Shown: in pieces, positions 8,239-16,686 of the stretch | How the letters are laid out: every line of letters starts with the position of its first letter | Position numbering within the stretch: the stretch's first letter is position 1 | Notes under the pieces: generated by a model | Seen by the model: only the letters and a program-made list of their open reading frames with translations | Told to the model about the DNA's origin: nothing | The model's database searches: none | From: Actinoplanes sp. SE50/110 | GTDB lineage: Bacteria > Actinomycetota > Actinomycetes > Mycobacteriales > Micromonosporaceae | Direction: 5' to 3' | Length of the DNA stretch: 64,000 nt | Assembly: GCF_900119315.1 (NCBI RefSeq) | Contig: NZ_LT827010.1 | Coordinates: forward strand, 8,860,001-8,924,000 | Translations under genes and position numbers: made by a program

Positions 8239-8259
8239 CTATCTACAGTAAGGGCTGCT
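8239..8259. promoter_or_regulatory. Compact divergent promoter, small gene / mutY
   Basis: Only 21 bp separate the two start codons. TACAGT (8244-8249) reads toward mutY with AAGGG before ATG 8260. Its near-complement TACTGT on the other strand (8250-8245) sits six bases before the GTG of the small gene. The two -10 boxes therefore overlap almost completely, so initiation in the two directions should compete. Confidence 0.5.
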
Positions 8260-9156
8260 ATGACTCTCGCCGACGAATCCATCGCCTGGTACGACGCCAA
8301 CGCCCGGGATCTGCCGTGGCGGCAGCCCGAAACCACCCCGTGGGGTGTCCTGGTGAGTGAGGTGATGCTGCAACAGACCCCGGTGGTCCGGGTGGAACCG
8401 GCCTGGCGCTCCTGGATGACCCGCTGGCCGACGCCGGCCGCGCTCGCCGCCGACCCGCAGTCCGAGGCGATCCGGATGTGGGGCCGGCTCGGCTATCCGC
8501 GCCGGGCGATGCGGCTGCACGCCTGCGCCCAGGCGATCGTCGAGCGGCACGGCGGGCGGGTGCCCGATCAGCTCGACCAGTTGCTCGCGCTGCCCGGGGT
8601 GGGCACCTACACCGGGCGGGCGGTGGCCACCTTCGCGTACGGGCAGCGGCACCCGGTGGTGGACACCAACGTCCGCCGGGTCGTCTCCCGGGTGGTCGAG
8701 GGCAAGCCGGACGCCGGCCCGGCCACCACCACGGCCGACCTGGTCGCCATGGAGGAGCTGCTGCCCGAGGATTCGGCGCGGGCGGCCCGGGCGAGCATCG
8801 CGTTCATGGAGCTGGGCGCGATCGTCTGCACCGCGCGGGCCCCCCGGTGCGCCGATTGCCCGTTCCATGAGGTGTGCGCGTGGCGGCTGTCCGGCGAGCC
8901 GCTGCCGGAGGGGCCGAGCCGCAAACCGCAGCGGTACGCCGGCACCGACCGCCAGGTGCGCGGACTTCTCCTGGAGGTGCTGCGGCACGCCACCGGCCCG
9001 GTCCCCCGGCAGCGCCTCGACGTGGTCTGGGCCGACGAGGTGCAGCGGGCCCGCGCGCTCGCCGGTCTGGTCGAGGACGGCCTGGTCGAGCCGCTCGGTC
9101 ACGAGGACTTCGTACTGGCCGGCGACGCCCCGAAAGTCGATCGACAGATTCTTTGA
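8260..9156 (+). CDS. mutY: A/G-specific adenine glycosylase MutY
   Basis: A 298-residue base-excision enzyme that removes A opposite 8-oxoguanine. It starts with the typical NARDLPWR, has LMLQQTP-like VMLQQTPVVRVEP, the helix-hairpin-helix LPGVGTYTGRAVATFAYG with the family Asp in VVDTNVRRV, and the Fe-S ligands C-x6-C-x2-C-x5-C in CTARAPRCADCPFHEVC. The C-terminal part is short, as in mycobacterial MutY. ATG 8260 is preceded by AAGGG. Its place downstream of disA matches the mycobacterial gene order. Confidence 0.96.
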   Translation: MTLADESIAWYDANARDLPWRQPETTPWGVLVSEVMLQQTPVVRVEPAWRSWMTRWPTPAALAADPQSEAIRMWGRLGYPRRAMRLHACAQAIVERHGGRVPDQLDQLLALPGVGTYTGRAVATFAYGQRHPVVDTNVRRVVSRVVEGKPDAGPATTTADLVAMEELLPEDSARAARASIAFMELGAIVCTARAPRCADCPFHEVCAWRLSGEPLPEGPSRKPQRYAGTDRQVRGLLLEVLRHATGPVPRQRLDVVWADEVQRARALAGLVEDGLVEPLGHEDFVLAGDAPKVDRQIL

Positions 9157-9199
9157 CATCGACGGCAACCCCTGCCGGGGTGCCGGCGTGTGACAGGTC

Positions 9200-9721
9200 G
9201 TGAGTGAAACCACGGGGTTCACCGACTTCGTCAGAAGTCGGACGCCGGCGCTACTGCGCACGGCTTTCCTCCTGACCGGTGATCGGCACCTGGCCGAGGA
9301 CCTGGTCCAGGACGCGCTGGCCCGCACCCATCGTGCGGTCCGGCGGCTCGGCGATGACGGGCACTACGAGGCGTACACCCGGACCGCCATGTACCACCTG
9401 CAGGTCAGCCGGTGGCGCCGCCGCCGGGTCGCCGAGTCGCTGCCCGGCGAGCTCACCGAGCGGGCTGACCCGGACAGCGACCACGCCGGCCGGGTCAGCC
9501 TGCAGATCGCCCTGCACAAGGCGCTGGCCCAGCTCACCGCTCGGCAGCGAGCCGTGCTGGTGCTGCGCTTCTTCGAGGACCGCAGCGAAACCGAGGCCGC
9601 CGAGATGCTCGGCTGCTCGGTCGGCACGGTCAAGAGCCAGACCAGCAAGGCGCTGACGCGGATGCGCCAGGTCGCCCCGGACCTGATCAACGCCGGCACG
9701 ATGAAGGGAGCGGACCGATGA
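9200..9721 (+). CDS. ECF sigma factor, SigE-family (actinobacterial)
   Basis: A 173-residue sigma factor with only regions 2 and 4. Region 2 reads LAEDLVQDALARTHRAVRRL and region 4 reads LTARQRAVLVLRFFEDRSET followed by the recognition helix SVGTVKSQTSKAL. Such factors usually answer envelope or oxidative stress. GTG 9200 is used. The stop overlaps the next ATG by four bases (ATGA), so it is translationally coupled to a membrane protein that may be its regulator. It lacks a zinc-binding anti-sigma partner of the usual ZAS type. Confidence 0.9.
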   Translation: MSETTGFTDFVRSRTPALLRTAFLLTGDRHLAEDLVQDALARTHRAVRRLGDDGHYEAYTRTAMYHLQVSRWRRRRVAESLPGELTERADPDSDHAGRVSLQIALHKALAQLTARQRAVLVLRFFEDRSETEAAEMLGCSVGTVKSQTSKALTRMRQVAPDLINAGTMKGADR

Positions 9722-10587
9722 ACGACGACTTCACCGTACTGCGGGAGACGATGGACCAGCTCTCCGCACACGGCGGCAACGCGGATCTGCACGACCGGAT
9801 GCTGACCACCTCGCGTCGCATCACCCGCCGCAACCGCATCGTCGCCTCCGCCGCGGTGGCGGTCGCGGTGGTGGCGATCGCGACCCCGTTCACCCTGGTC
9901 GCCACCCGCGACTCCGCGCCCGGCCCGGTCGTCGCCACCCAGCCATCGGTAGCCACCACCTCGCCGTCCCCGGCGCCGTCCAGCGGTGAACCGCTCACGC
10001 CCCACCACCACACGATGGTGCCGGCCAGCCCGGCGGGGGGTTGCCCGGTCACTCAGCAGCAGCTGATCGACACGGTCAAGGCATACGACAGCCGGTGGTA
10101 CCAGCCGGGCGACAAGTGGCGCGACCTGGAATGCCACGACGGGTGGGCCTCGGCCTGGTACGTGCAGAAGGTCAAGAACAGCGACCCCGGCGCCACCGTC
10201 TTCAAGTACGACACGGCCACCCGGAAGTGGGTCGTGATCGGCAGCGGCAGCGGGGACTACTGCACCTCCTACCTGCCCCGCGGCGAGTGGAGCAAGTTCC
10301 GGATCGCCTGCAACGGCGTGGATCCGGCCCAGCCCTGCCCGACCGGCAACACCGAGACCATCGACGCGATCGAGGCCGGCCAGTACGCCGACAAGGTGGC
10401 GTCCGACGACGTCGTGCAGGAACTGGCCTGCGGCGGCAAGTACGCGGTGCAGCGCCTGATCGACGGCGCCAAGACCACCTTCATCATGCAGTGGAACCCG
10501 GCCCAGCACCGCTGGCACCCGATCGCCGCCGGCCCGTGCCGGACCGTCGTCAGGAGCCCGTACGCGGATCCGTCGGTGTGCGGCTGA
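9718..10587 (+). CDS. Single-pass membrane protein coupled to ECF sigma factor
   Basis: A 289-residue protein. A cytoplasmic N-terminus of about 40 residues is followed by one membrane helix (IVASAAVAVAVVAIATPFTL, about 41-60), a Pro/Ser linker, and a roughly 180-residue extracellular domain with repeated WYVQKVKNSDPGATVFKYD-like motifs and about seven Cys. Coupling to the sigma gene by ATGA overlap suggests anti-sigma or signal-sensing function (inference). The cytoplasmic part is shorter than a standard anti-sigma domain. Its 3' end overlaps the convergent DUF4291 gene by 38 bp. Confidence 0.7.
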   Translation: MNDDFTVLRETMDQLSAHGGNADLHDRMLTTSRRITRRNRIVASAAVAVAVVAIATPFTLVATRDSAPGPVVATQPSVATTSPSPAPSSGEPLTPHHHTMVPASPAGGCPVTQQQLIDTVKAYDSRWYQPGDKWRDLECHDGWASAWYVQKVKNSDPGATVFKYDTATRKWVVIGSGSGDYCTSYLPRGEWSKFRIACNGVDPAQPCPTGNTETIDAIEAGQYADKVASDDVVQELACGGKYAVQRLIDGAKTTFIMQWNPAQHRWHPIAAGPCRTVVRSPYADPSVCG

Positions 10588-11146
10588 CCACGGGGTAGGG
10601 ATGCTCGGGCGGCAGCAGCTCCGCCGCCCGGGCGTCCTGCCCGGCGTCCAGCAGGCCGCGGATCTCCCGGACCCGGTCGGTCACGTCGCTGATCCCGGTG
10701 ATCCACTCGTCGGCGTAGCGGATCGCCGCCTCCCCGCCGAGCCCGAGCTGCAGCGACCGGTACGGCAGCGCCCGCAACCGCAGATCCCGCTCCGGATCCC
10801 ACTGCACCCGGGCCGGGGCCCGTCGCAACTCGCGCTGCCAGTCGTCCCGGCTCGGATACTCCCCCCGCACGTAACTGCTGTGCACCGCGTTCGTCAGCGC
10901 CCACTCGAAGCCCTCGCGGGTGATCGAGACCGCCAGGACGTGCTCCTGGCCCTCCTTGGTGGCCCAGCCGCAGCGATACATCATCCACAGGAACGACGGC
11001 TTGATCCAGGTCATCCGCTCCCGCTTGAACGGGGGCACGAATCGTCCGGCGCGCACCGCCGGGACCGCGATCGCCGGCGAATACGCCTGGTAGACGGTGA
11101 TGGTGTGCTCGTCGTAGACGGCGCGGATCTCGTGCATGTCGCTCAT
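10550..11146 (-). CDS. DUF4291 family protein
   Basis: A 198-residue soluble protein. It has the strong DUF4291 pattern: EIRAVYDEHTITVYQAYSP, FKRERMTWIKPSFLWMMYRC, and a mid-protein VQWDPERDLR. Members are widespread and of unknown function. The C-terminus overlaps the convergent sigma-partner gene by 38 bp. The next gene downstream on the same strand set is a membrane protein whose stop is 9 bp before this start, so the two are probably one transcript. Confidence 0.85.
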   Translation of the reverse strand: MSDMHEIRAVYDEHTITVYQAYSPAIAVPAVRAGRFVPPFKRERMTWIKPSFLWMMYRCGWATKEGQEHVLAVSITREGFEWALTNAVHSSYVRGEYPSRDDWQRELRRAPARVQWDPERDLRLRALPYRSLQLGLGGEAAIRYADEWITGISDVTDRVREIRGLLDAGQDARAAELLPPEHPYPVVSRTPTDPRTGS

Positions 11147-11155
11147 CCTGGCCGA

Positions 11156-11680
11156 TCAGATCTGGCGCAGAAAGGCAATAACGAAGGCGACCTCGGCGGC
11201 CGTGCCGAGCAGTGCGACCGGAAGCACCCAGGCGCCACCGGGCTCGCCGGCCAGGCGGGCGGTCCAGCGGCGGTGCATGGCCGCCAGGCCGATCAGGGCG
11301 GCGATGCCGGCCACCGCGATCGGGACGCCGACCAGGAAGTGCACCGCCCAGGCGCCGCCGCGGCCGGGGCCGCCCCAGGAGGTGTCGTAGGGGCCGCGGT
11401 CGACCCAGCCGTAGAGGATGCCGCGGGCCACGAAATCGGCCTCCAGAGCCAGCGGAATCAACGCCAGCAGGCCCAGCAGCAGACCCAGCAGCGCGTTGGC
11501 GACGACCGGACCGGGCCGGCCGCGTAGCGCGGGTGGCGGGCCGAGGCGGCTCTGCCACCCGGTGGACAGGTGTTCGGCGGCCGCCGAGCGGCCGGAGACC
11601 GCCAGCCCGAGGCTGGCCGCGCTGACCGGGCCGAGCCCGGCGGAGTAGAAGACGGCTTGACCGATGCGACGCGCTCTCAT
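11156..11680 (-). CDS. Hypothetical membrane protein
   Basis: A 174-residue protein with three to four hydrophobic segments (around residues 58-80, 112-132, 148-171), a Gly/Pro/Trp loop (YDTSWGGPGRGG) and Arg-rich N-terminus. No family is recognised. ATG 11680 lies seven bases after TATCTT on the minus strand, so the message is probably leaderless. A perfect 18-bp palindrome lies about 60 bp upstream. It would be the first gene of a two-gene transcript with DUF4291. Confidence 0.65.
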   Translation of the reverse strand: MRARRIGQAVFYSAGLGPVSAASLGLAVSGRSAAAEHLSTGWQSRLGPPPALRGRPGPVVANALLGLLLGLLALIPLALEADFVARGILYGWVDRGPYDTSWGGPGRGGAWAVHFLVGVPIAVAGIAALIGLAAMHRRWTARLAGEPGGAWVLPVALLGTAAEVAFVIAFLRQI

Positions 11681-11739
11681 GCATCGGAAGATATGGATGA
11701 GGCTGGCCCGGCCGCGTCACCCTCCGGTGCCCACCGACC

Positions 11740-11757
11740 GTCATACCCGGGTATGAC
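11740..11757. promoter_or_regulatory. Perfect 18-bp palindrome, possible operator
   Basis: GTCATACCCGGGTATGAC is fully self-complementary. It lies between the end of clpC and the start of the membrane protein gene at 11680, just upstream of that gene's promoter. It is too tightly symmetric, with no loop, to be a good terminator. The binding factor is unknown. Confidence 0.45.
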
Positions 11758-11759
11758 AA

Positions 11760-11789
11760 CGGCCCGACCCCCGGGAAGGGGCCGGGCCG
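11760..11789 (-). terminator. clpC terminator hairpin
   Basis: On the minus strand CGGCCCGGCCCC is followed by a short loop and GGGGGTCGGGCCG. The stem is GC-only with one internal asymmetry and lies 14 bp after the clpC stop. Confidence 0.6.
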
Positions 11790-11802
11790 CGATGTCAGCG
11801 GG

Positions 11803-14325
11803 TCACTCCTCGCTGGTGGTCGCGCCGAGGTCGGCCGGCACCGCGTCGGGCACGGCTCCCGCCTTCTCCGCGCCGCGGAAGACCAGCTTGGACTTCTCCA
11901 CGTTGGCCGGGTCGCCCTCGCAGTCCACCACCACGATCTGGCCGGGGCGCAGCTCGTTGAAGAGGATCTGCTCGGACAGCGTGTCCTCCAGCTCGCGCTG
12001 GATCGTCCGGCGCAGCGGCCGGGCGCCGAGAACCGGGTCGAAGCCCTTCTTCGCGAGGTACTTCTTCGCGTTGTCGGTCAGCTCGAGGCCCATGTCCTTG
12101 TTCTTGAGCTGGCCCTCGATCCGCGCGGTGAAGATGTCGACGATCTGCAGGATCTCCTGCTCGCGCAGCTGGTGGAAGACGATCGTGTCGTCGATGCGGT
12201 TGAGGAACTCCGGGCGGAAGTGCTGCTTCAGCTCGTCGTTGACCTTGACCTTCATCCGGTCGTAGTTGCTCTCGGTGTCCTCCGAGGCCTGGAAGCCCAG
12301 CGACACCGCCTTCGCCACGTCCCGGGTGCCGAGGTTGGTGGTCAGGATGATGACCGTGTTCTTGAAGTCCACGATCCGACCCTGACCGTCGGTCAGGCGA
12401 CCGTCCTCCAGGATCTGCAGCAGCGTGTTGAAGACGTCCGGGTGGGCCTTCTCGATCTCGTCGAACAGGACCACGCTGAACGGCTTGCGGCGCACCTTCT
12501 CGGTGAGCTGGCCGCCCTCGTCGTAGCCGACGTAACCGGGAGGGGCACCGACCAGGCGGGACACCGTGTACCGGTCGTGGAACTCGGACATGTCCAGCTG
12601 GATCAGCGCGTCCTCGCTGCCGAACAGGAACTCGGCGAGCGCCTTGGACAGCTCGGTCTTACCGACACCGGACGGGCCGGCGAAGATGAACGAGCCGGAC
12701 GGGCGCTTCGGGTCCTTCAGCCCGGCACGGGTACGCCGGATCGCCTTGGAGACGGCCTTGACCGCGTCCTCCTGGCCGATGACGCGCTTGTGCAGCTCGT
12801 CCTCCATGCGCAGCAGGCGGGAGGTCTCCTCCTCGGTGAGCTTGTAGACCGGGATGCCGGTCCAGTTGCCCAACACCTCGGCGATCTGCTCGTCGTCGAC
12901 CTCGGACACGACGTCGAGGTCGCCGGCCTTCCACTCCTTCTCCCGCTGGGCCTTCTGGCCGAGCAGCTGCTTCTCCTTGTCGCGCAGCTGGGCGGCGCGC
13001 TCGAAGTCCTGCGCGTCGATCGCGGACTCCTTGTCGCGACGCACCTGGGCGATGCGCTCGTCGAAGTCACGCAGGTCCGGCGGCGCGGTCATCCGGCGGA
13101 TGCGCATCCGTGCGCCGGCCTCGTCGATCAGGTCGATCGCCTTGTCCGGCAGGAACCGGTCGGAGATGTACCGGTCGGCCAGCGTCGCGGCGGCCACCAG
13201 GGCAGCGTCGGTGATGCTGATCCGGTGGTGCGCCTCGTACCGGTCGCGCAGGCCCTTGAGGATCTCGATGGTGTGCGCGAGCGACGGCTCGCCGACCTGG
13301 ATCGGCTGGAAGCGGCGCTCCAGCGCGGCGTCCTTCTCCAGGTGCTTGCGGTACTCGTCGAGGGTGGTCGCACCGATGGTCTGCAGCTCGCCACGCGCCA
13401 GCATGGGCTTCAGGATCGAGGCGGCGTCGATCGCGCCCTCGGCGGCGCCGGCGCCGACCAGGGTGTGGATCTCGTCGATGAACAGGATGATGTCGCCGCG
13501 GGTGCGGATCTCCTTGAGCACCTTCTTCAGGCGCTCCTCGAAGTCACCGCGGTACCGCGAGCCGGCGACCAGGGCGCCCAGGTCGAGCGTGTAGAGCTGC
13601 TTGTCCTTGAGCGTCTCGGGCACCTCGCCCTTGACGATGGATTGGGACAGGCCCTCGACGACGGCGGTCTTGCCGACGCCCGGCTCGCCGATCAGCACCG
13701 GGTTGTTCTTGGTGCGGCGGGAGAGCACCTGCATGACCCGCTCGATTTCCTTCTCCCGGCCGATCACCGGGTCGAGCTTGCCCTCCCGGGCGGCCTGCGT
13801 GAGGTTGCGCCCGAACTGGTCGAGGACCAGCGAGGTGGACGGCGCGGCCTCGCCGGTGGCGGTGCCCGCGGCGGCCGGCTCCTTGCCCTGGTAACCGGAG
13901 AGCAGCTGGATCACCTGCTGGCGCACCCGGTTCAGGTCGGCGCCGAGCTTGACGAGGACCTGGGCGGCGACGCCCTCGCCCTCGCGGATCAGGCCGAGCA
14001 GGATGTGTTCGGTGCCGATGTAGTTGTGCCCGAGCTGCAGCGCCTCCCGCAGGGAGAGCTCCAGCACCTTCTTCGCCCGCGGCGTGAACGGGATGTGCCC
14101 GCTCGGCGCCTGCTGGCCCTGACCGATGATTTCCTCGACCTGCTGCCGGACGCCCTCGAGGGAGATGCCCAGGCTCTCCAGAGCCTTGGCGGCGACGCCC
14201 TCGCCCTCGTGGATCAGGCCGAGCAGGATGTGCTCGGTCCCGATGTAGTTGTGGTTGAGCATCCGGGCCTCTTCTTGGGCCAGGACGACAACCCGTCGCG
14301 CTCGGTCGGTGAACCGCTCGAACAT
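11803..14325 (-). CDS. clpC: ATP-dependent Clp protease ATPase subunit ClpC
   Basis: An 840-residue AAA+ unfoldase that feeds ClpP. It starts MFERFTDRARRVVVLAQEEA, has two N-terminal repeats (NYIGTEHILLGL twice), NBD1 with Walker A GEPGVGKT (near residue 210), a UVR motif (FERAAQLRDKEKQL), NBD2 with GPSGVGKTE, and the ClpP-docking LGF loop. The ATG at 14325 has GAGGAG about nine bases upstream; the open frame continues upstream but is not conserved. It follows lsr2, the same order as clpC1-lsr2-lysS in M. tuberculosis, but a strong terminator separates them. ClpC is essential in mycobacteria. Confidence 0.98.
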   Translation of the reverse strand: MFERFTDRARRVVVLAQEEARMLNHNYIGTEHILLGLIHEGEGVAAKALESLGISLEGVRQQVEEIIGQGQQAPSGHIPFTPRAKKVLELSLREALQLGHNYIGTEHILLGLIREGEGVAAQVLVKLGADLNRVRQQVIQLLSGYQGKEPAAAGTATGEAAPSTSLVLDQFGRNLTQAAREGKLDPVIGREKEIERVMQVLSRRTKNNPVLIGEPGVGKTAVVEGLSQSIVKGEVPETLKDKQLYTLDLGALVAGSRYRGDFEERLKKVLKEIRTRGDIILFIDEIHTLVGAGAAEGAIDAASILKPMLARGELQTIGATTLDEYRKHLEKDAALERRFQPIQVGEPSLAHTIEILKGLRDRYEAHHRISITDAALVAAATLADRYISDRFLPDKAIDLIDEAGARMRIRRMTAPPDLRDFDERIAQVRRDKESAIDAQDFERAAQLRDKEKQLLGQKAQREKEWKAGDLDVVSEVDDEQIAEVLGNWTGIPVYKLTEEETSRLLRMEDELHKRVIGQEDAVKAVSKAIRRTRAGLKDPKRPSGSFIFAGPSGVGKTELSKALAEFLFGSEDALIQLDMSEFHDRYTVSRLVGAPPGYVGYDEGGQLTEKVRRKPFSVVLFDEIEKAHPDVFNTLLQILEDGRLTDGQGRIVDFKNTVIILTTNLGTRDVAKAVSLGFQASEDTESNYDRMKVKVNDELKQHFRPEFLNRIDDTIVFHQLREQEILQIVDIFTARIEGQLKNKDMGLELTDNAKKYLAKKGFDPVLGARPLRRTIQRELEDTLSEQILFNELRPGQIVVVDCEGDPANVEKSKLVFRGAEKAGAVPDAVPADLGATTSEE

Positions 14326-14555
14326 GCCCTCGTGCTCCTCACGTGCCGTGCGCCAATGCTGAGCCTGTCTCAACAGCTGGCGGGGCCAGCGCACGGGTAC
14401 CGGTGATACCCGTGCAGTAACTCTATCGCCGCCGGGAGGATCCGCTGGGCCCTCGCAGCCCCTCGAAACGATCCGCGACGTTGATTTAGCCAACTTCGCA
14501 CGCTCAGCGGCTGTTCCCCCACCCGAACGTGTACGCGGACAGCGAAATCCGCACG
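14326..14555. other. clpC upstream region
   Basis: This is part of the 329-bp clpC-lsr2 gap and holds no gene. It contains a TAGAGT hexamer (minus strand, about 14420) and an interrupted GTTG-ATTTAGC-CAAC repeat near 14480 that could be promoter or operator parts. I could not match a ClgR box with confidence. Confidence 0.35.
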
Positions 14556-14595
14556 GTCCACAGCCTGTGGACAACCTCGTCTGTCCTGTGGATAA
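14556..14595. promoter_or_regulatory. Cluster of DnaA boxes between clpC and lsr2
   Basis: TGTGGACAA (14566-14574) is the exact complement of TTGTCCACA. TGTGGATAA (14587-14595) is the exact complement of TTATCCACA. They start 21 bp apart, two helical turns, in the same orientation. A third half-site completes the 17-bp palindrome GTCCACAGcCTGTGGAC at 14556-14572. Confidence 0.55.
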
Positions 14596-14609
14596 CGGTA
14601 CTGGAAGCA

Positions 14610-14646
14610 CGAAGAGGGCGTACCGATGATCGGTACGCCCTCTTCG
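14610..14646 (-). terminator. Strong terminator after lsr2
   Basis: The arms 14610-14627 and 14629-14646 are perfect 18-base complements around a single central G. This is the strongest hairpin in this part of the window and ends eight bases from the lsr2 stop. It should separate lsr2 from clpC transcription. Confidence 0.85.
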
Positions 14647-14654
14647 TCGAAAGC

Positions 14655-15011
14655 TCAGGCCCGGCCCGGGCCCTTCGCGTGGTACTCGTCGACGATCTCC
14701 TGCGGGATGCGCCCGCGGTCGGAGATGTCGTAACCGGCCTTCTTGGCCCACTCCCGGATCGCCTTGTTCTGCTCCCGGTCAGCGGCCGCGCCGCCGCGGC
14801 CACGAGCCGCGCGGCCGCCGACGACCACACCGCCCCGGGCCACCTTGGTGCCCGCGCCGACGTACTGCGCGAAGACCTCACGCAATTCGGCGGCGTTCTT
14901 CTCCGAGAGGTCGATCTCGTACTGAATACCGTCGAGCGCGAACTTCACCGTCTCGTCCGCGTCGCCGCCGTCGATGTCATCGACCAGCTTGTGAATGATC
15001 TGCTTGGCCAC
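14655..15011 (-). CDS. lsr2: Nucleoid-associated protein Lsr2
   Basis: A 118-residue H-NS-like xenogeneic silencer that binds AT-rich DNA. The N-terminal dimerisation domain has VDDIDGGDADETVKFALDG, then a Gly/Arg linker, and the C-terminal DNA-binding domain carries WAKKAGYDISDRGRIP, whose RGR inserts into the minor groove. GTG 15011 has GGGAGGAT upstream. It follows lysS as in M. tuberculosis. The low-GC secretion genes at 39.4-44.3 kb are natural candidate targets (inference). Confidence 0.97.
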   Translation of the reverse strand: MAKQIIHKLVDDIDGGDADETVKFALDGIQYEIDLSEKNAAELREVFAQYVGAGTKVARGGVVVGGRAARGRGGAAADREQNKAIREWAKKAGYDISDRGRIPQEIVDEYHAKGPGRA

Positions 15012-15115
15012 GCGCCGTTATCCTCCCGAACACAGGTACTCTCCCACGCAATGGAAGAACAATAACGCCAGGGGGACATCGCCCGTCAATGGCGGGGGCA
15101 ATAATTGATGTTCGG

Positions 15116-16624
15116 CTACTCCGCGCGGACCAACGGGAACAGGATGGTTTCCCGAATGCCCAGGCCGGTGAGCGCCATCAACAGCCGGTCGATTCCCATT
15201 CCCATGCCGCCGCTGGGCGGCATTCCGTACTCCATGGCCCGGAGGAAATCCTCGTCGAGCTGCATCGCCTCGGCGTCGCCACCGGCCGCCAGCAGCGACT
15301 GCGCGTGCAGCCGGTCCCGCTGGATCACCGGATCGACCAGCTCGGAATAGGCGGTGGCGAGCTCGAAACCGCCGACGTAGAGGTCCCACTTCTCGGTCAG
15401 GCCGGGGGTCTCCCGGTGCGGCGCGGTCAGCGGCGCGGTCTCCTCCGGATAGTCCCGGACGAAGGTCGGCTGCTGCAGGGTGTGCTGCACCAGGTGCTCG
15501 AAGAGCTCCTCGGCGAGCTTGCCGGCGCTCCACTTGGGGTCGACGCCGAGCTGCACCTTCTCCGCGTACCGCTGGAGCTGGGCCAGGTCGGTCGCGATGG
15601 TGACCTCCTCGCCGAGCGCATCAGAGATGGCGCCGAACAGGGTGATCTGGCGCCACTCGCCGCCCAGGTCGAGCTCGGTGCCGTCGAAGTGGGTCACCAC
15701 GTGCGAACCGGCGACCGCCTGCGCGGCCTCCTGAATCCACTCCCGCGTCTGGATCTGCATCACGTTGTAGTCGGCGTACGCCTGATATGCCTCGAGCATG
15801 GCGAACTCCGGCGAGTGCGTGGAGTCCATGCCCTCATTCCGGAAGTTCCTGTTGATCTCGAAGACCCGGTCGATGCCGCCGACCACAGCCCGCTTCAAAA
15901 ACAGTTCCGGCGCGATCCGCAGATAAAGATCAGTGTCCAGTGCGTTGCTGTGCGTCACAAACGGGCGAGCCGCGGCGCCACCGTGCAGCAACTGCAACAT
16001 CGGCGTTTCCACCTCGAGATAATTGCGGCGGAACAGTGACTCGCGGAGACTACGGATCACGGTTGCGCGAGTACGCACCGTATCCCTGGCCTGCTGCCGG
16101 ACGATGAGATCGACATAACGCTGCCGCACCCGGGTCTCCTCGGAAAGCGGCTTGTGCGCGACCGGGAGCGGGCGCAGCGCCTTGGCGCTCATCGCCCAGG
16201 AATCGGCGAGCACGGAGAGCTCCCCGCGGCGGCTGGTGATCACCTCACCGGTGACCGCCACCAGGTCGCCGAGGTCGACCAGGCGCTTCCAGTCCTCCAG
16301 CCGCTCCGCGCCGACCCGGTCCAGCGAGAGCATCGCCTGCAGCTCGGTGCCGTCACCCTCGCGGAGGGTCACGAAGCACAGCTTGCCACCGTTTCGGATG
16401 AAGATCACCCGACCGGTGACCGACACCTGGTCGCCGGTGGCGGTGTCGGTCGGCAGCTCCGCGTACCGGGTGCGGATCTCGGCCAGGCTGATCGTCCGGG
16501 CGACGGTGACCGGGTAGGGCGCGACGCCGTCGGCCAGCATCCGGTCCCGCTTCGCCCGGCGGACCTTCATCTGCTCGGGAAGGTCGTCGGCGGGGTCGGT
16601 CACTGGCACGTTCTGCTCGGTCAC
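15116..16624 (-). CDS. lysS: Lysyl-tRNA synthetase, class II
   Basis: A 502-residue enzyme charging tRNA-Lys. An N-terminal OB-fold anticodon-binding domain (about residues 55-170) is followed by the class II core: motif 2 in RNEGMDSTHSPEFAMLEAY and motif 3 in MGIDRLLMALTG. GTG 16624 has AGGAAG eight bases upstream. It is 62 bp after coaX and is the last of the nadB-nadC-coaX-lysS run before lsr2. Length and motifs are normal. Confidence 0.97.
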   Translation of the reverse strand: MTEQNVPVTDPADDLPEQMKVRRAKRDRMLADGVAPYPVTVARTISLAEIRTRYAELPTDTATGDQVSVTGRVIFIRNGGKLCFVTLREGDGTELQAMLSLDRVGAERLEDWKRLVDLGDLVAVTGEVITSRRGELSVLADSWAMSAKALRPLPVAHKPLSEETRVRQRYVDLIVRQQARDTVRTRATVIRSLRESLFRRNYLEVETPMLQLLHGGAAARPFVTHSNALDTDLYLRIAPELFLKRAVVGGIDRVFEINRNFRNEGMDSTHSPEFAMLEAYQAYADYNVMQIQTREWIQEAAQAVAGSHVVTHFDGTELDLGGEWRQITLFGAISDALGEEVTIATDLAQLQRYAEKVQLGVDPKWSAGKLAEELFEHLVQHTLQQPTFVRDYPEETAPLTAPHRETPGLTEKWDLYVGGFELATAYSELVDPVIQRDRLHAQSLLAAGGDAEAMQLDEDFLRAMEYGMPPSGGMGMGIDRLLMALTGLGIRETILFPLVRAE

Positions 16625-16686
16625 GGCACGGTCTTCCTGTGTGGTGGTGGGCTTGGTGGAGACCCGGAAAGCCTACTCAGCCCGGT

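Noticed and set aside
12172..14406. 744-residue plus-strand frame over clpC
   Set aside because: Leu/Asp/Arg-rich antisense pattern with no family motif; clpC is certain.
14326..14500. ClgR or CtsR operator before clpC
   Set aside because: GTTG-ATTTAGC-CAAC and CGC-rich stretches are present, but none fits a consensus well enough.
15020..15115. Terminator between lysS and lsr2
   Set aside because: Only a 4-bp CGCC/GGCG stem is seen, too weak to call.
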